Assembly (NCBI GenBank): GCA_948466315.1
Contig: CAOJZZ010000007.1
Coordinates: 1 to 32,546, forward strand
DNA from: an uncultured Mycoplasmatota bacterium
GTDB lineage: Bacteria > Bacillota_I > Bacilli_A > RF39 > UBA660
Length of the DNA stretch: 32,546 nt
Direction: 5' to 3'
A program made the position numbers and the translations under genes. The notes under the pieces are model-generated. The model was not told the origin of the DNA. It saw nothing but the letters and a program-made list of their open reading frames with translations, and ran no database searches. Shown piece after piece: positions 1-6,754 of the stretch (the stretch's first letter is position 1; each line of letters begins with the position of its first letter).

Positions 1-7
1 ACATTAA

Positions 8-44
8 AAATAGTGTCAAGTGATTTTACTCACCAACACTATTT
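8..44 (-). terminator. Inverted repeat, possible minus-strand terminator
   Basis: Nine-base arms AAATAGTGT (8-16) and ACACTATTT (36-44) are perfect complements, with a further GTGA/TCAC pairing inside the loop. Read on the minus strand, the stem is followed by a short T run (ACACTATTTTTAATG), as in an intrinsic terminator. No minus-strand gene that would use it is visible, so it could instead be an end of a decayed mobile element. Confidence 0.4.
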
Positions 45-304
45 ATTATAGAACCGTAATAAAGCCTGATAGGCGAAATTGAAAAACCACTAGTATAGCT
101 GGTAGAAATTTATTGTAACTATTTCGAGATGATTATACCTTCTAGCTTAATATAAGATTATTTTAATCTCAACTTGTTTAAATGAATATATTATGTGAAG
201 GTTGGATAATACTTTATTTTATGAGAGTTTTATTTCTAAAAAAATCTTACTTTATTTATAATAAAAAGAAGTGTATATCTCTGTCATTAATTATTGCACA
301 GCAC

Positions 305-336
305 AAAAAAACTGCATCCAGCAGTCGAGTTTTTTT
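305..336. terminator. Bidirectional terminator-like hairpin
   Basis: Arms AAAAAAACT (305-313) and AGTTTTTTT (328-336) pair perfectly. An alternative inner stem CTGC (312-315)/GCAG (321-324) is also possible. A-run and T-run flanks make it terminator-like on both strands. No intact gene lies directly beside it. Confidence 0.45.
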
Positions 337-548
337 CAATTATAATTTCATTATCAGTAAAATTATAATTAAACTTGTTATAAGAGTTTTCTTTCTCTTT
401 AAATTACATTTAACTTAGAGTCCAGCGTTCTTTTTATCCATAAAAAGGTATTCCTAAAGACATTGTTGAATATCATAATGACTTCAACTGCATTTTGCAT
501 TCCTAAGTTATTTTAATTTTATCATATGCATGTGTGTGTGTCAATATT

Positions 549-596
549 TTTTTTGAATTAGGCAGGATAAAATTTTTTGAATTAGGCAGGATAAAA
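549..596. repeat. Perfect 24-bp tandem duplication
   Basis: The unit TTTTTTGAATTAGGCAGGAT followed by AAAA occurs twice head to tail, at 549-572 and 573-596, with no mismatch. It lies in non-coding DNA about 500 bp before essC. The identity of the copies suggests a recent slippage duplication or a mobile-element scar. Confidence 0.9.
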
Positions 597-761
597 TTAT
601 AAATTAATTAATAAAACTCTCTAAGTATTTGTAAATAAAGGGAAAAGTTAGTTTTTTTTATGAAAAACCATAGGTTAGTTTAGAAGCAAAAGAAGCAAGT
701 ATTACACACATAATTACATACTAAAGTTTATAAATAATCATATTTTGATTTCGATAATCTT

Positions 762-929
762 TTAATTTTTTAAATTCTCTTTTAATTGTTTGAGTATAAC
801 AGTATCAATGTCTTGAATTGTTGTTATATTTAATTTCTCCTTTATGAAACTAATTTCGTTTTTGCTTAAATTTGAATATTTTTTGGAGGTTTTGCCATTC
901 TTTTTCATCACTTTTTTATGTGATTTCAT
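762..929 (-). CDS. Possible small basic protein, 55 aa, unknown function
   Basis: A minus-strand frame runs from ATG at 929 (or a second ATG at 908) to TAA at 762-764. The product is Lys/Asn-rich, with an amphipathic C-terminal half (starting LSKNEISFIKEKLN). No Shine-Dalgarno sequence precedes either ATG; a TATAAT overlaps the first one, so if that is a -10 box only the second start would be usable. I recognise no family. It could be a chance ORF in AT-rich DNA or the remnant of a longer gene, but it is the most protein-like frame in this kilobase. Confidence 0.25.
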   Translation of the reverse strand: MKSHKKVMKKNGKTSKKYSNLSKNEISFIKEKLNITTIQDIDTVILKQLKENLKN

Positions 930-1033
930 TATACTATGAAACTGTTTTTGATGGTGGAAAATTGTGCAAATCCTTTTATTTATTTGTTTTAGATCACTTT
1001 CTTTACTTAATATATAATTTTATCCTGTTATTG

Positions 1034-1063
1034 TTGCGATAGCATTTTAATATATGTTATACT
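1034..1063 (+). promoter_or_regulatory. Putative essC promoter
   Basis: TTGCGA (1034-1039), an 18-base spacer and TATACT (1058-1063) resemble a sigma-A promoter. A second TATAAT box follows directly at 1064-1069. It lies about 40 bases before the essC start codon. Confidence 0.5.
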
Positions 1064-1103
1064 TATAATAGTGAGGGTAATAATTAGGGTTGGTGATTTG
1101 TTT

Positions 1104-4100
1104 ATGCTCATTTATATAATGCATAATGATAAAATCGATATTTTTAGACTTTCTAAAGAGGCTGTTGGAAAATATTTAATTTCTGATGTCGATAAGTATA
1201 ATAATAAAAGAAATTTGCTTAATGTAGAGGGGCGTAATGGCAAATGGTTTATTTTTGGAAATGAAAATGTTAAAATTACTTATAATAATCAGTATTGTTC
1301 TTCTATTGAATTACTTTTGTATACTTTTTATCAATTAACTGTTATGGGGTCTGAGACAATTTTGCTTTATATTTTACCATCATATGATAATTCTTTTTTT
1401 GCTAAAGAACTTCTTGATAATGTTTCTATTACGATTGGATCTGATAAGAATTGTGATATTTCTTTTAGTGGTTCTATTAGTAACGAGCAAGTTATTATTG
1501 AATATACTAATGGAGTTTTTTATTTTAAAAATATTGAATCTAAGGTTCCTATTTATTTGAATAGAGTAAGAAAAAATTCTGGTGTTATTAGAAATTTTGA
1601 TACATTGTTTATAATGGGATTAAAGGTTATTGCTTGTGGAAATAAACTTTTTATAAATAATCCTTCTGGTCATGTGAGTGTATTTGGTGGAACTAAATAT
1701 AAAACTTTTGAGGATAGTTATATTGTAGGTAATTATGATACTGATGTTAGAAGTTATACTAATTTTTATGAAGAATCTGATTATTATGCTAAATCGCCTT
1801 TATTTAGACCTCAAATTAGACCCTTTAATCTTGTTATTACTGAACCACCTTCAAAATTACAAAGGGATAAATCATCGGTTTTGATGAATGTTATACCAAC
1901 ATTATTAATGTCACTTTCTTCTTTAATTATGACTGTCTCTTCTGTTAAATCGTATAGGGCTGGAGAATCTTCTAAGGAAGATTTGTGGTCTTCCTTACTT
2001 ATGTGTCTAGCAATGATTGTAGCTGGAATACTTTGGCCTTTTGTAGAGAAATTTTATAATAATATGGTTGTTTTTTTTGGTAATTTTAAGCGTGTTAGAA
2101 ATTATAGAAAATATTTGAAAACTAAAACTAAGTTATTGTGTGATGAGGCACAGGCTCAGAAAATGGCATATATAGTAAATTACATAGATTATAGTGCTTG
2201 CCAGAAAGTTATAGAAAAGAGATCTGCGGAATTGTTTAGCAGAGATTGTGATTCTGAGGATTTTTTAAATATAAGGTTAGGTAAAGGTGATATTGAATTA
2301 AATTGTAATATTGATTATAATAAACCTGATTATGTTGAGGATTATGATAGTTTACTTGATGATGTAGATGCCATGATAAAAAAGTATAAATATATTGTAG
2401 ATATTCCATTTGTCATTTCACTGGCTCAAAAAAATGTAATTGCTTTTATATTAAGTGAACATAGGTTATATGATGATTATATGTCTGGTATAATTCTTCA
2501 ATTAATTACTTTTCATAGTTTTTATGATTTAAAACTTGTTGTTTTAACATCTGATTATTATCATGAACTTGATTATTTGAAAAGCTCTAATCACTGTTGG
2601 AATGATAATAAGTCTTTTAGGTATTTTGCTAGTAATCTTGATGAAGCACAATTAATTTCCTCTGTTCTTGAACGAGAATTAAAAATTAGAGAAGTTAATT
2701 CTAGTGAAAAAAGTGTATTTCAACCTTATTATTTAATTATTTCTAATTGTATTGATGAATATAGAAATCTTAATATAATTGGTGATATTTTGGATTTGGA
2801 ACGTAATCTTGGGTTTGGATTATTAATGTATGATACTAAAATTAGTAATATCCCAAGTGACTGTGTAAATTTTGTTAACGTTTCTTTAAATGAAGGAACT
2901 TCATTTCAAATTAATATGAATAATATATTGAAATTCGTTCCAGAATTTGCCAGTACTTATGGTGTTAATGTTGACTATTGTTCTAGATTGATTTCTAATA
3001 TTCCATTAAAAAATAACAATGTAGTTTATCAAGATTCTTTTTTACCTGATTCTATTGGTTTTTTAGAGATGTATGAAGTTGGAAATATTGAACAACTTAA
3101 TTGTGCTATCAGATGGGAGAATTCGGATCCATTTAATAGTTTAAGTGTACCAGTAGGTGTAGATGTTAATGGTAATTTTGTAAATTTAGACTTGCATGAG
3201 AAAAATCATGGTCCACATGGTTTGATTGCAGGTATGACTGGTTCAGGTAAATCAGAATTTATAATTACTTATATTTTATCCTTAGCTGTTAATTATAAAC
3301 CAGAGGAGGTTCAATTCTTGCTAATTGATTATAAAGGTGGTGGATTAGCAGGTGCTTTTGAAAATAGAAGGGAAGGTATAAAGCTGCCTCATTTAGTTGG
3401 TACAATTACTAATCTTGATACAGCTGAAATGAAACGTACTTTAGTTTCTATAAAAAGTGAATTGCAGAGAAGACAGAAAATTTTTAATGAAGCAAAAGAA
3501 GTTTTAGATACTGGTAATATTGATATATATAAATATCAAAAATTATATCGTGATGGTATTTTAAATGATCCGTTATCACATTTGTTTATAATTTGTGATG
3601 AGTTTGCCGAGTTGAAGGCACAGCAACCAGATTTTATGGATGAGTTGGTTAGTGCTGCTCGTATTGGTCGTAGTTTGGGTATTCATTTAATATTGGCAAC
3701 TCAGAAGCCTTCTGGTGTTGTTGACGAACAAATTTGGTCTAATTCTAAGTTTAAGGTGTGTTGTAAAGTTCAGACTGTTGATGATAGTAATGAAATGCTT
3801 CGTAAACCAGATGCTGCTTATTTGAGAGAGTCTGGAAGGTTTTATTTGCAAGTTGGTTATGATGAGTATTTTATTTTAGGGCAATCTGCTTATTCTGGTA
3901 TGCCTTATATACCTTCTGAGACTATAGTATCAAAAATTGATAATGTTATAAATTTTGTTAACAATACTGGTGAGGTGTATAAAAATGCTTCTAGTAAGGT
4001 AGAAAATATTCAAAAAAGAGAAAATATTGGAGAAGAGTTAATAAATATTCTAAAATATATAATTCATGTTTCAGAAGATATGGGTTATAAGTATCAACAA

Positions 4101-5666
4101 TTGTGGTTAGATAATATTCCATCAATACTTTATTATGATTATGTAGTAAGAAAGTATGAGTTAAAACCAGTTCTTTATAATATTAATCCTGTTATAGGTG
4201 AATATGATGATCCATCTAGGCAGACTCAGGGCTATGTTTCTTTGCCTATGTCTTCAGAAGGAAATACTTTTATTTGTGGGGCATCAGGAAGCGGAAAGAA
4301 CACTTTGTTTTCTACTATTATTTATTCTACAATCCTTAATCATAATTGTGATGAAGTTAATATTTATATTTTGGATTTTGGTGCTGAAAAATTAATGAAA
4401 TTTCAAAAAGCTCCACAGGTTGGTGATGTTTTGACTATTGCTGATACTGATAAAATAAGATATTTATTTTATATGTTAGAAAATATGAAAAACGAAAGAC
4501 AAAAGTATTATGCTAAAAATGGCGGCGATTTTAATAGTGATATTGTACAGAAGAAATGTCCTTTTCCTAATATATTGATTTTTATTTATGATATAGAAGT
4601 GTTTAAGGAAACTTATGATGAACTATATGATGAACAATTTGTACCTTTTACCAGAAATTGTGCTAAATTTGGATTTTATTTTGTTGTTTCTAGTACTTCC
4701 CCTGGCTCTTTGGGATATTTTGCAGAGAATAATTTCCCAAAAAAGATTATGCTAAATATGGTTGATTCATCAGACTATAGTATGTTTTTTGATACTAATT
4801 TGGTTCCATCAAAGAATCCTGGGAGGGGGTTGGTTAAAGTTGGTGATGAAGTATTTGAGTTTCAAGTATCTTTAATATTTAGTGCTGAAACAGTTAATCA
4901 AAAATTAAATTATGTTTTTAAACAATTGGATAAATTTTTACTTAATAAAGCTAAACCTATTCCAACAATTCCTGATGTTGTCACTGTTGATTATATTAAA
5001 AATTTACCATTAGAATTAAATTCACTTCCTGTTGGAGTTAATTTGTTGACTGCCCAACCATGTTTTTATGATTTTAGTCAAAGATTTAATTTGATTTCTG
5101 CATCTAGAAATAATGATGGTTTAAAGTTTGTTTTATCAATTATTAAGTGTATACAGTTATTGAGAAATCAAAAGTTAATTGTAATTAATGGTATTAAGGA
5201 TAGTAATCTTATGATTGATGATAATGTAAAATATTATGATTCTGCTTTTAAGAAAGTTGTTCCAATTATTTATGATAATGTTTGTAAATATAATAATGTA
5301 GAAAGTAGTGAAAATTCTTTTATTATATTTATTATAGGTTATAATAGAATTAATAAAATTTTGAATAAGGCAAAGGATGAAGATAGCAATTTGATCAATT
5401 TGGAGGAATTATTGATATCTGCTAAGTCAAATAAATTTTTTAAGTTTATTATTTATGAATCAGCTTCCTCTTTTGACGAGATAAAAGATGGAGATATAGT
5501 TAATTATATTGATGATTCTAATGGAATATGGGTTGGTCGTGGTTTTGATAATCAAAATTGTTTTGAGTCTCCAGATTCTTATAATGATGATGTAAAATTA
5601 ACATCTGACTCTGTTGTTTTAGTGAAAAATGGAAAAGCAGAATATGCTAAATTTATAAAGATGTGA
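1104..5666 (+). CDS. essC: Type VIIb secretion ATPase EssC (YukB-type FtsK/SpoIIIE ATPase)
   Basis: This is the motor ATPase of the Firmicutes type VII (ESX/WXG100) secretion system, anchored in the membrane. The N-terminal part carries FHA-like domains (second one near residues 100-170, ITIGSDKNCDISF). Two membrane segments follow near residues 258-281 and 297-316. Three FtsK/SpoIIIE-type ATPase modules come next. D1 has an intact Walker A (GMTGSGKS, 710-717) and Walker B (IICDEFAEL, Asp832-Glu833). D2 has Walker A GASGSGKN (1059-1066) but a weak Walker B. D3 (from about 1300) has no P-loop. I chose ATG 1104 (1520 aa) over an in-frame GTG at 1071 because TTGGTGAT sits six bases before it, while the GTG lies directly after the -10 boxes. 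esaB follows after 13 bases. No other T7 components or WXG100 substrates are in the window, so they must lie upstream or elsewhere. Confidence 0.95.
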   Translation: MLIYIMHNDKIDIFRLSKEAVGKYLISDVDKYNNKRNLLNVEGRNGKWFIFGNENVKITYNNQYCSSIELLLYTFYQLTVMGSETILLYILPSYDNSFFAKELLDNVSITIGSDKNCDISFSGSISNEQVIIEYTNGVFYFKNIESKVPIYLNRVRKNSGVIRNFDTLFIMGLKVIACGNKLFINNPSGHVSVFGGTKYKTFEDSYIVGNYDTDVRSYTNFYEESDYYAKSPLFRPQIRPFNLVITEPPSKLQRDKSSVLMNVIPTLLMSLSSLIMTVSSVKSYRAGESSKEDLWSSLLMCLAMIVAGILWPFVEKFYNNMVVFFGNFKRVRNYRKYLKTKTKLLCDEAQAQKMAYIVNYIDYSACQKVIEKRSAELFSRDCDSEDFLNIRLGKGDIELNCNIDYNKPDYVEDYDSLLDDVDAMIKKYKYIVDIPFVISLAQKNVIAFILSEHRLYDDYMSGIILQLITFHSFYDLKLVVLTSDYYHELDYLKSSNHCWNDNKSFRYFASNLDEAQLISSVLERELKIREVNSSEKSVFQPYYLIISNCIDEYRNLNIIGDILDLERNLGFGLLMYDTKISNIPSDCVNFVNVSLNEGTSFQINMNNILKFVPEFASTYGVNVDYCSRLISNIPLKNNNVVYQDSFLPDSIGFLEMYEVGNIEQLNCAIRWENSDPFNSLSVPVGVDVNGNFVNLDLHEKNHGPHGLIAGMTGSGKSEFIITYILSLAVNYKPEEVQFLLIDYKGGGLAGAFENRREGIKLPHLVGTITNLDTAEMKRTLVSIKSELQRRQKIFNEAKEVLDTGNIDIYKYQKLYRDGILNDPLSHLFIICDEFAELKAQQPDFMDELVSAARIGRSLGIHLILATQKPSGVVDEQIWSNSKFKVCCKVQTVDDSNEMLRKPDAAYLRESGRFYLQVGYDEYFILGQSAYSGMPYIPSETIVSKIDNVINFVNNTGEVYKNASSKVENIQKRENIGEELINILKYIIHVSEDMGYKYQQLWLDNIPSILYYDYVVRKYELKPVLYNINPVIGEYDDPSRQTQGYVSLPMSSEGNTFICGASGSGKNTLFSTIIYSTILNHNCDEVNIYILDFGAEKLMKFQKAPQVGDVLTIADTDKIRYLFYMLENMKNERQKYYAKNGGDFNSDIVQKKCPFPNILIFIYDIEVFKETYDELYDEQFVPFTRNCAKFGFYFVVSSTSPGSLGYFAENNFPKKIMLNMVDSSDYSMFFDTNLVPSKNPGRGLVKVGDEVFEFQVSLIFSAETVNQKLNYVFKQLDKFLLNKAKPIPTIPDVVTVDYIKNLPLELNSLPVGVNLLTAQPCFYDFSQRFNLISASRNNDGLKFVLSIIKCIQLLRNQKLIVINGIKDSNLMIDDNVKYYDSAFKKVVPIIYDNVCKYNNVESSENSFIIFIIGYNRINKILNKAKDEDSNLINLEELLISAKSNKFFKFIIYESASSFDEIKDGDIVNYIDDSNGIWVGRGFDNQNCFESPDSYNDDVKLTSDSVVLVKNGKAEYAKFIKM

Positions 5667-5679
5667 GGATGGTATTAAT

Positions 5680-5931
5680 ATGGATAAAATTTTAATCACT
5701 GTTTTTGTACCTTTCATTGATGATGATTTTGATATAAAAATTCCAATTAATTTAGAAATGACAGTGGCTATGCAGTTAATTCAAGAAGCTATTGTAGATT
5801 TGTCGAATGAGTCTTATGTAATTAATCCTCAAGCTAAGATTTATGATAAAAATACTGGTTTTTTGATTAATCAAAATAATATAGTGAAATTTTCAGGTTT
5901 GAAAAATGGATCAGCTGTAATGATTATATAA
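5680..5931 (+). CDS. esaB: EsaB/YukD-like ubiquitin-fold protein of type VII secretion
   Basis: An 83-residue protein with the size and strand-helix pattern of EsaB/YukD: a beta-hairpin start (ILITVFVPF), a helix after about residue 27 (MTVAMQLIQEAIVDL), and a closing strand ending in GSAVMII. These proteins have a ubiquitin fold but lack the C-terminal diglycine used for conjugation, and they are needed for type VII secretion in Bacillus and Staphylococcus. The gene lies 13 bases after essC with a Shine-Dalgarno sequence (GAGGATGG), so the pair is almost certainly co-transcribed. Assignment rests on size, fold-like pattern and the essC neighbour, since this family is weakly conserved. Confidence 0.85.
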   Translation: MDKILITVFVPFIDDDFDIKIPINLEMTVAMQLIQEAIVDLSNESYVINPQAKIYDKNTGFLINQNNIVKFSGLKNGSAVMII

Positions 5932-5947
5932 TTTTATAAATTATTTT
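5928..5947 (+). terminator. Weak A/T-only hairpin after esaB
   Basis: ATAATTT (5928-5934), loop TAT, AAATTAT (5938-5944) is a perfect inverted repeat that overlaps the esaB stop codon and is followed by TTT. With only A-T pairs it would be a weak terminator. Confidence 0.3.
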
Positions 5948-5971
5948 GATTGTAATATTATTTAAAAAGGC

Positions 5972-6000
5972 TTGACATATTATTAAATGTGTTATAGTAT
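5972..6000 (+). promoter_or_regulatory. Promoter of the rsmC-rpoBC transcript
   Basis: A consensus -35 TTGACA (5972-5977) is followed by TATAGT (5993-5998, 15-base spacer) or the overlapping TAGTAT (5995-6000, 17-base spacer). It lies about 70 bases before rsmC and separates the beta-operon genes from the type VII genes. Confidence 0.7.
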
Positions 6001-6013
6001 ATGTTTTGAAAGG

Positions 6014-6059
6014 GAGAAAACTAAGTAATTTTACTATGTTTTCTCTTTCTTTTTCTTCT
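6014..6059 (+). promoter_or_regulatory. Leader hairpin with T-rich tail, candidate attenuator
   Basis: Arms GAGAAAAC (6014-6021) and GTTTTCTC (6038-6045) pair perfectly; G-U and A-U pairs can extend the stem outward. A small AGTAA/TTACT stem can form in the loop. The 3' arm runs into a T-rich stretch (6046-6059) directly before the rsmC Shine-Dalgarno sequence. A terminator-like hairpin between promoter and first gene suggests attenuation of the rsmC-rpoB-rpoC transcript. Confidence 0.5.
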
Positions 6060-6071
6060 AGGAGAGATAAA

Positions 6072-6656
6072 ATGGGTCAATATTTTACTAATGATCAATT
6101 GCCCAGTAGAATTCAACGTAAGAGTTGTTATGTGTTGGGTCAAAAATTTATGTTTTTTACAGATAATGGTGTTTTTTCGAAAACAGGTTTGGATTTTGGC
6201 AGTAGACTTCTTCTTGAAACAATCCCGCTTGATGAAGTTGGAGGCAAAATTCTGGATATGGGTTGTGGTTATGGAGTTATTGGTATTATACTTAGTAAAT
6301 TTACATCAGCTTTTATTGATATGGTAGATATTAATGAGAGAGCTATGCATTTAGCAAGGAAGAATATTCAAGAAAATCAGTGTTCAAATATTCGTGTTTT
6401 TTATAGCGATATTTATGGTGATATTGATTCAAAATATGATGTTATTATTACTAATCCTCCTATTCGAGCAGGTAAAACTGTTGTTTATGATATGCTTTTT
6501 AAGGCTAGAGATTATTTAAAAAGTGATGGTAAATTGTTTTTTGTTATAAGAAAAGAGCAAGGTGCTAAATCGCTAATTGTCGACTTGAAAAAGGTATATA
6601 CTGTAGAAGTGTTAATTAGAAAAAAAGGGTATTATATTATTAAGTGTATTTTGTAA
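6072..6656 (+). CDS. RsmC-like class I methyltransferase (YbxB family)
   Basis: A 194-residue SAM-dependent methyltransferase of the RsmC/YbxB type, expected to methylate guanine N2 in 16S rRNA. Motif I is ILDMGCGYGVIG and the catalytic motif is NPPIRAGK, the signature of N2-guanine methyltransferases of this family. It corresponds to the single C-terminal catalytic domain; enterobacterial RsmC has an extra N-terminal domain. I start it at ATG 6072 because AGGAGA lies at 6060-6065; an upstream in-frame extension would encode the leader hairpin. In Bacillus, ybxB also directly precedes rpoB, so the position supports the call. The exact target base is not shown by the sequence. Confidence 0.9.
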   Translation: MGQYFTNDQLPSRIQRKSCYVLGQKFMFFTDNGVFSKTGLDFGSRLLLETIPLDEVGGKILDMGCGYGVIGIILSKFTSAFIDMVDINERAMHLARKNIQENQCSNIRVFYSDIYGDIDSKYDVIITNPPIRAGKTVVYDMLFKARDYLKSDGKLFFVIRKEQGAKSLIVDLKKVYTVEVLIRKKGYYIIKCIL

Positions 6657-6688
6657 TTGACTTATTGTTAATTATGTGTTAATAATAT
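6657..6688 (+). promoter_or_regulatory. Possible rpoB promoter
   Basis: TTGACT (6657-6662), at the rsmC stop codon, is followed after 17 bases by TAATAA (6680-6685), with TAATAT overlapping at 6683-6688. The -10 match is poor. A separate rpoB promoter here is plausible but not certain. Confidence 0.35.
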
Positions 6689-6754
6689 AAATTGGAAATG
6701 TGTTATTTTTTTATGATTTTTATTTAAATTTAGATGAGTGTGGGGTGAATATTA

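Larger units (their letters stand above)
1..1057. other. Gene-poor leader region with hairpins and relic-like sequence
   Basis: About 1 kb upstream of essC has no recognisable protein-coding gene. It holds an inverted repeat at 8-44 (AAATAGTGT paired with ACACTATTT, with an inner GTGA/TCAC stem), a second hairpin at 305-336 (nine-base arms AAAAAAACT and AGTTTTTTT), a short GT run near 530-541, a perfect 24-bp tandem duplication at 549-596, and one doubtful small minus-strand ORF at 762-929. The mix of hairpins and short broken reading frames suggests an eroded mobile element, but I could not identify one. Confidence 0.5.

Noticed and set aside
182-418. Plus-strand ORF of 78 codons in the leader region
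   Set aside because: No ribosome binding site, composition is that of translated AT-rich DNA, and it spans a terminator-like hairpin at 305-336.
399-500. Minus-strand 33-codon ORF with a hydrophobic start, resembling small type I toxins, ending shortly before a terminator-like hairpin
   Set aside because: The ribosome binding site is misplaced, the hydrophobic part is too short and broken by charged residues, and no antisense promoter could be supported.
6006-6071. N-terminal extension of the methyltransferase by 22 residues
   Set aside because: The extension overlaps the promoter-proximal hairpin; ATG 6072 has a proper AGGAGA.
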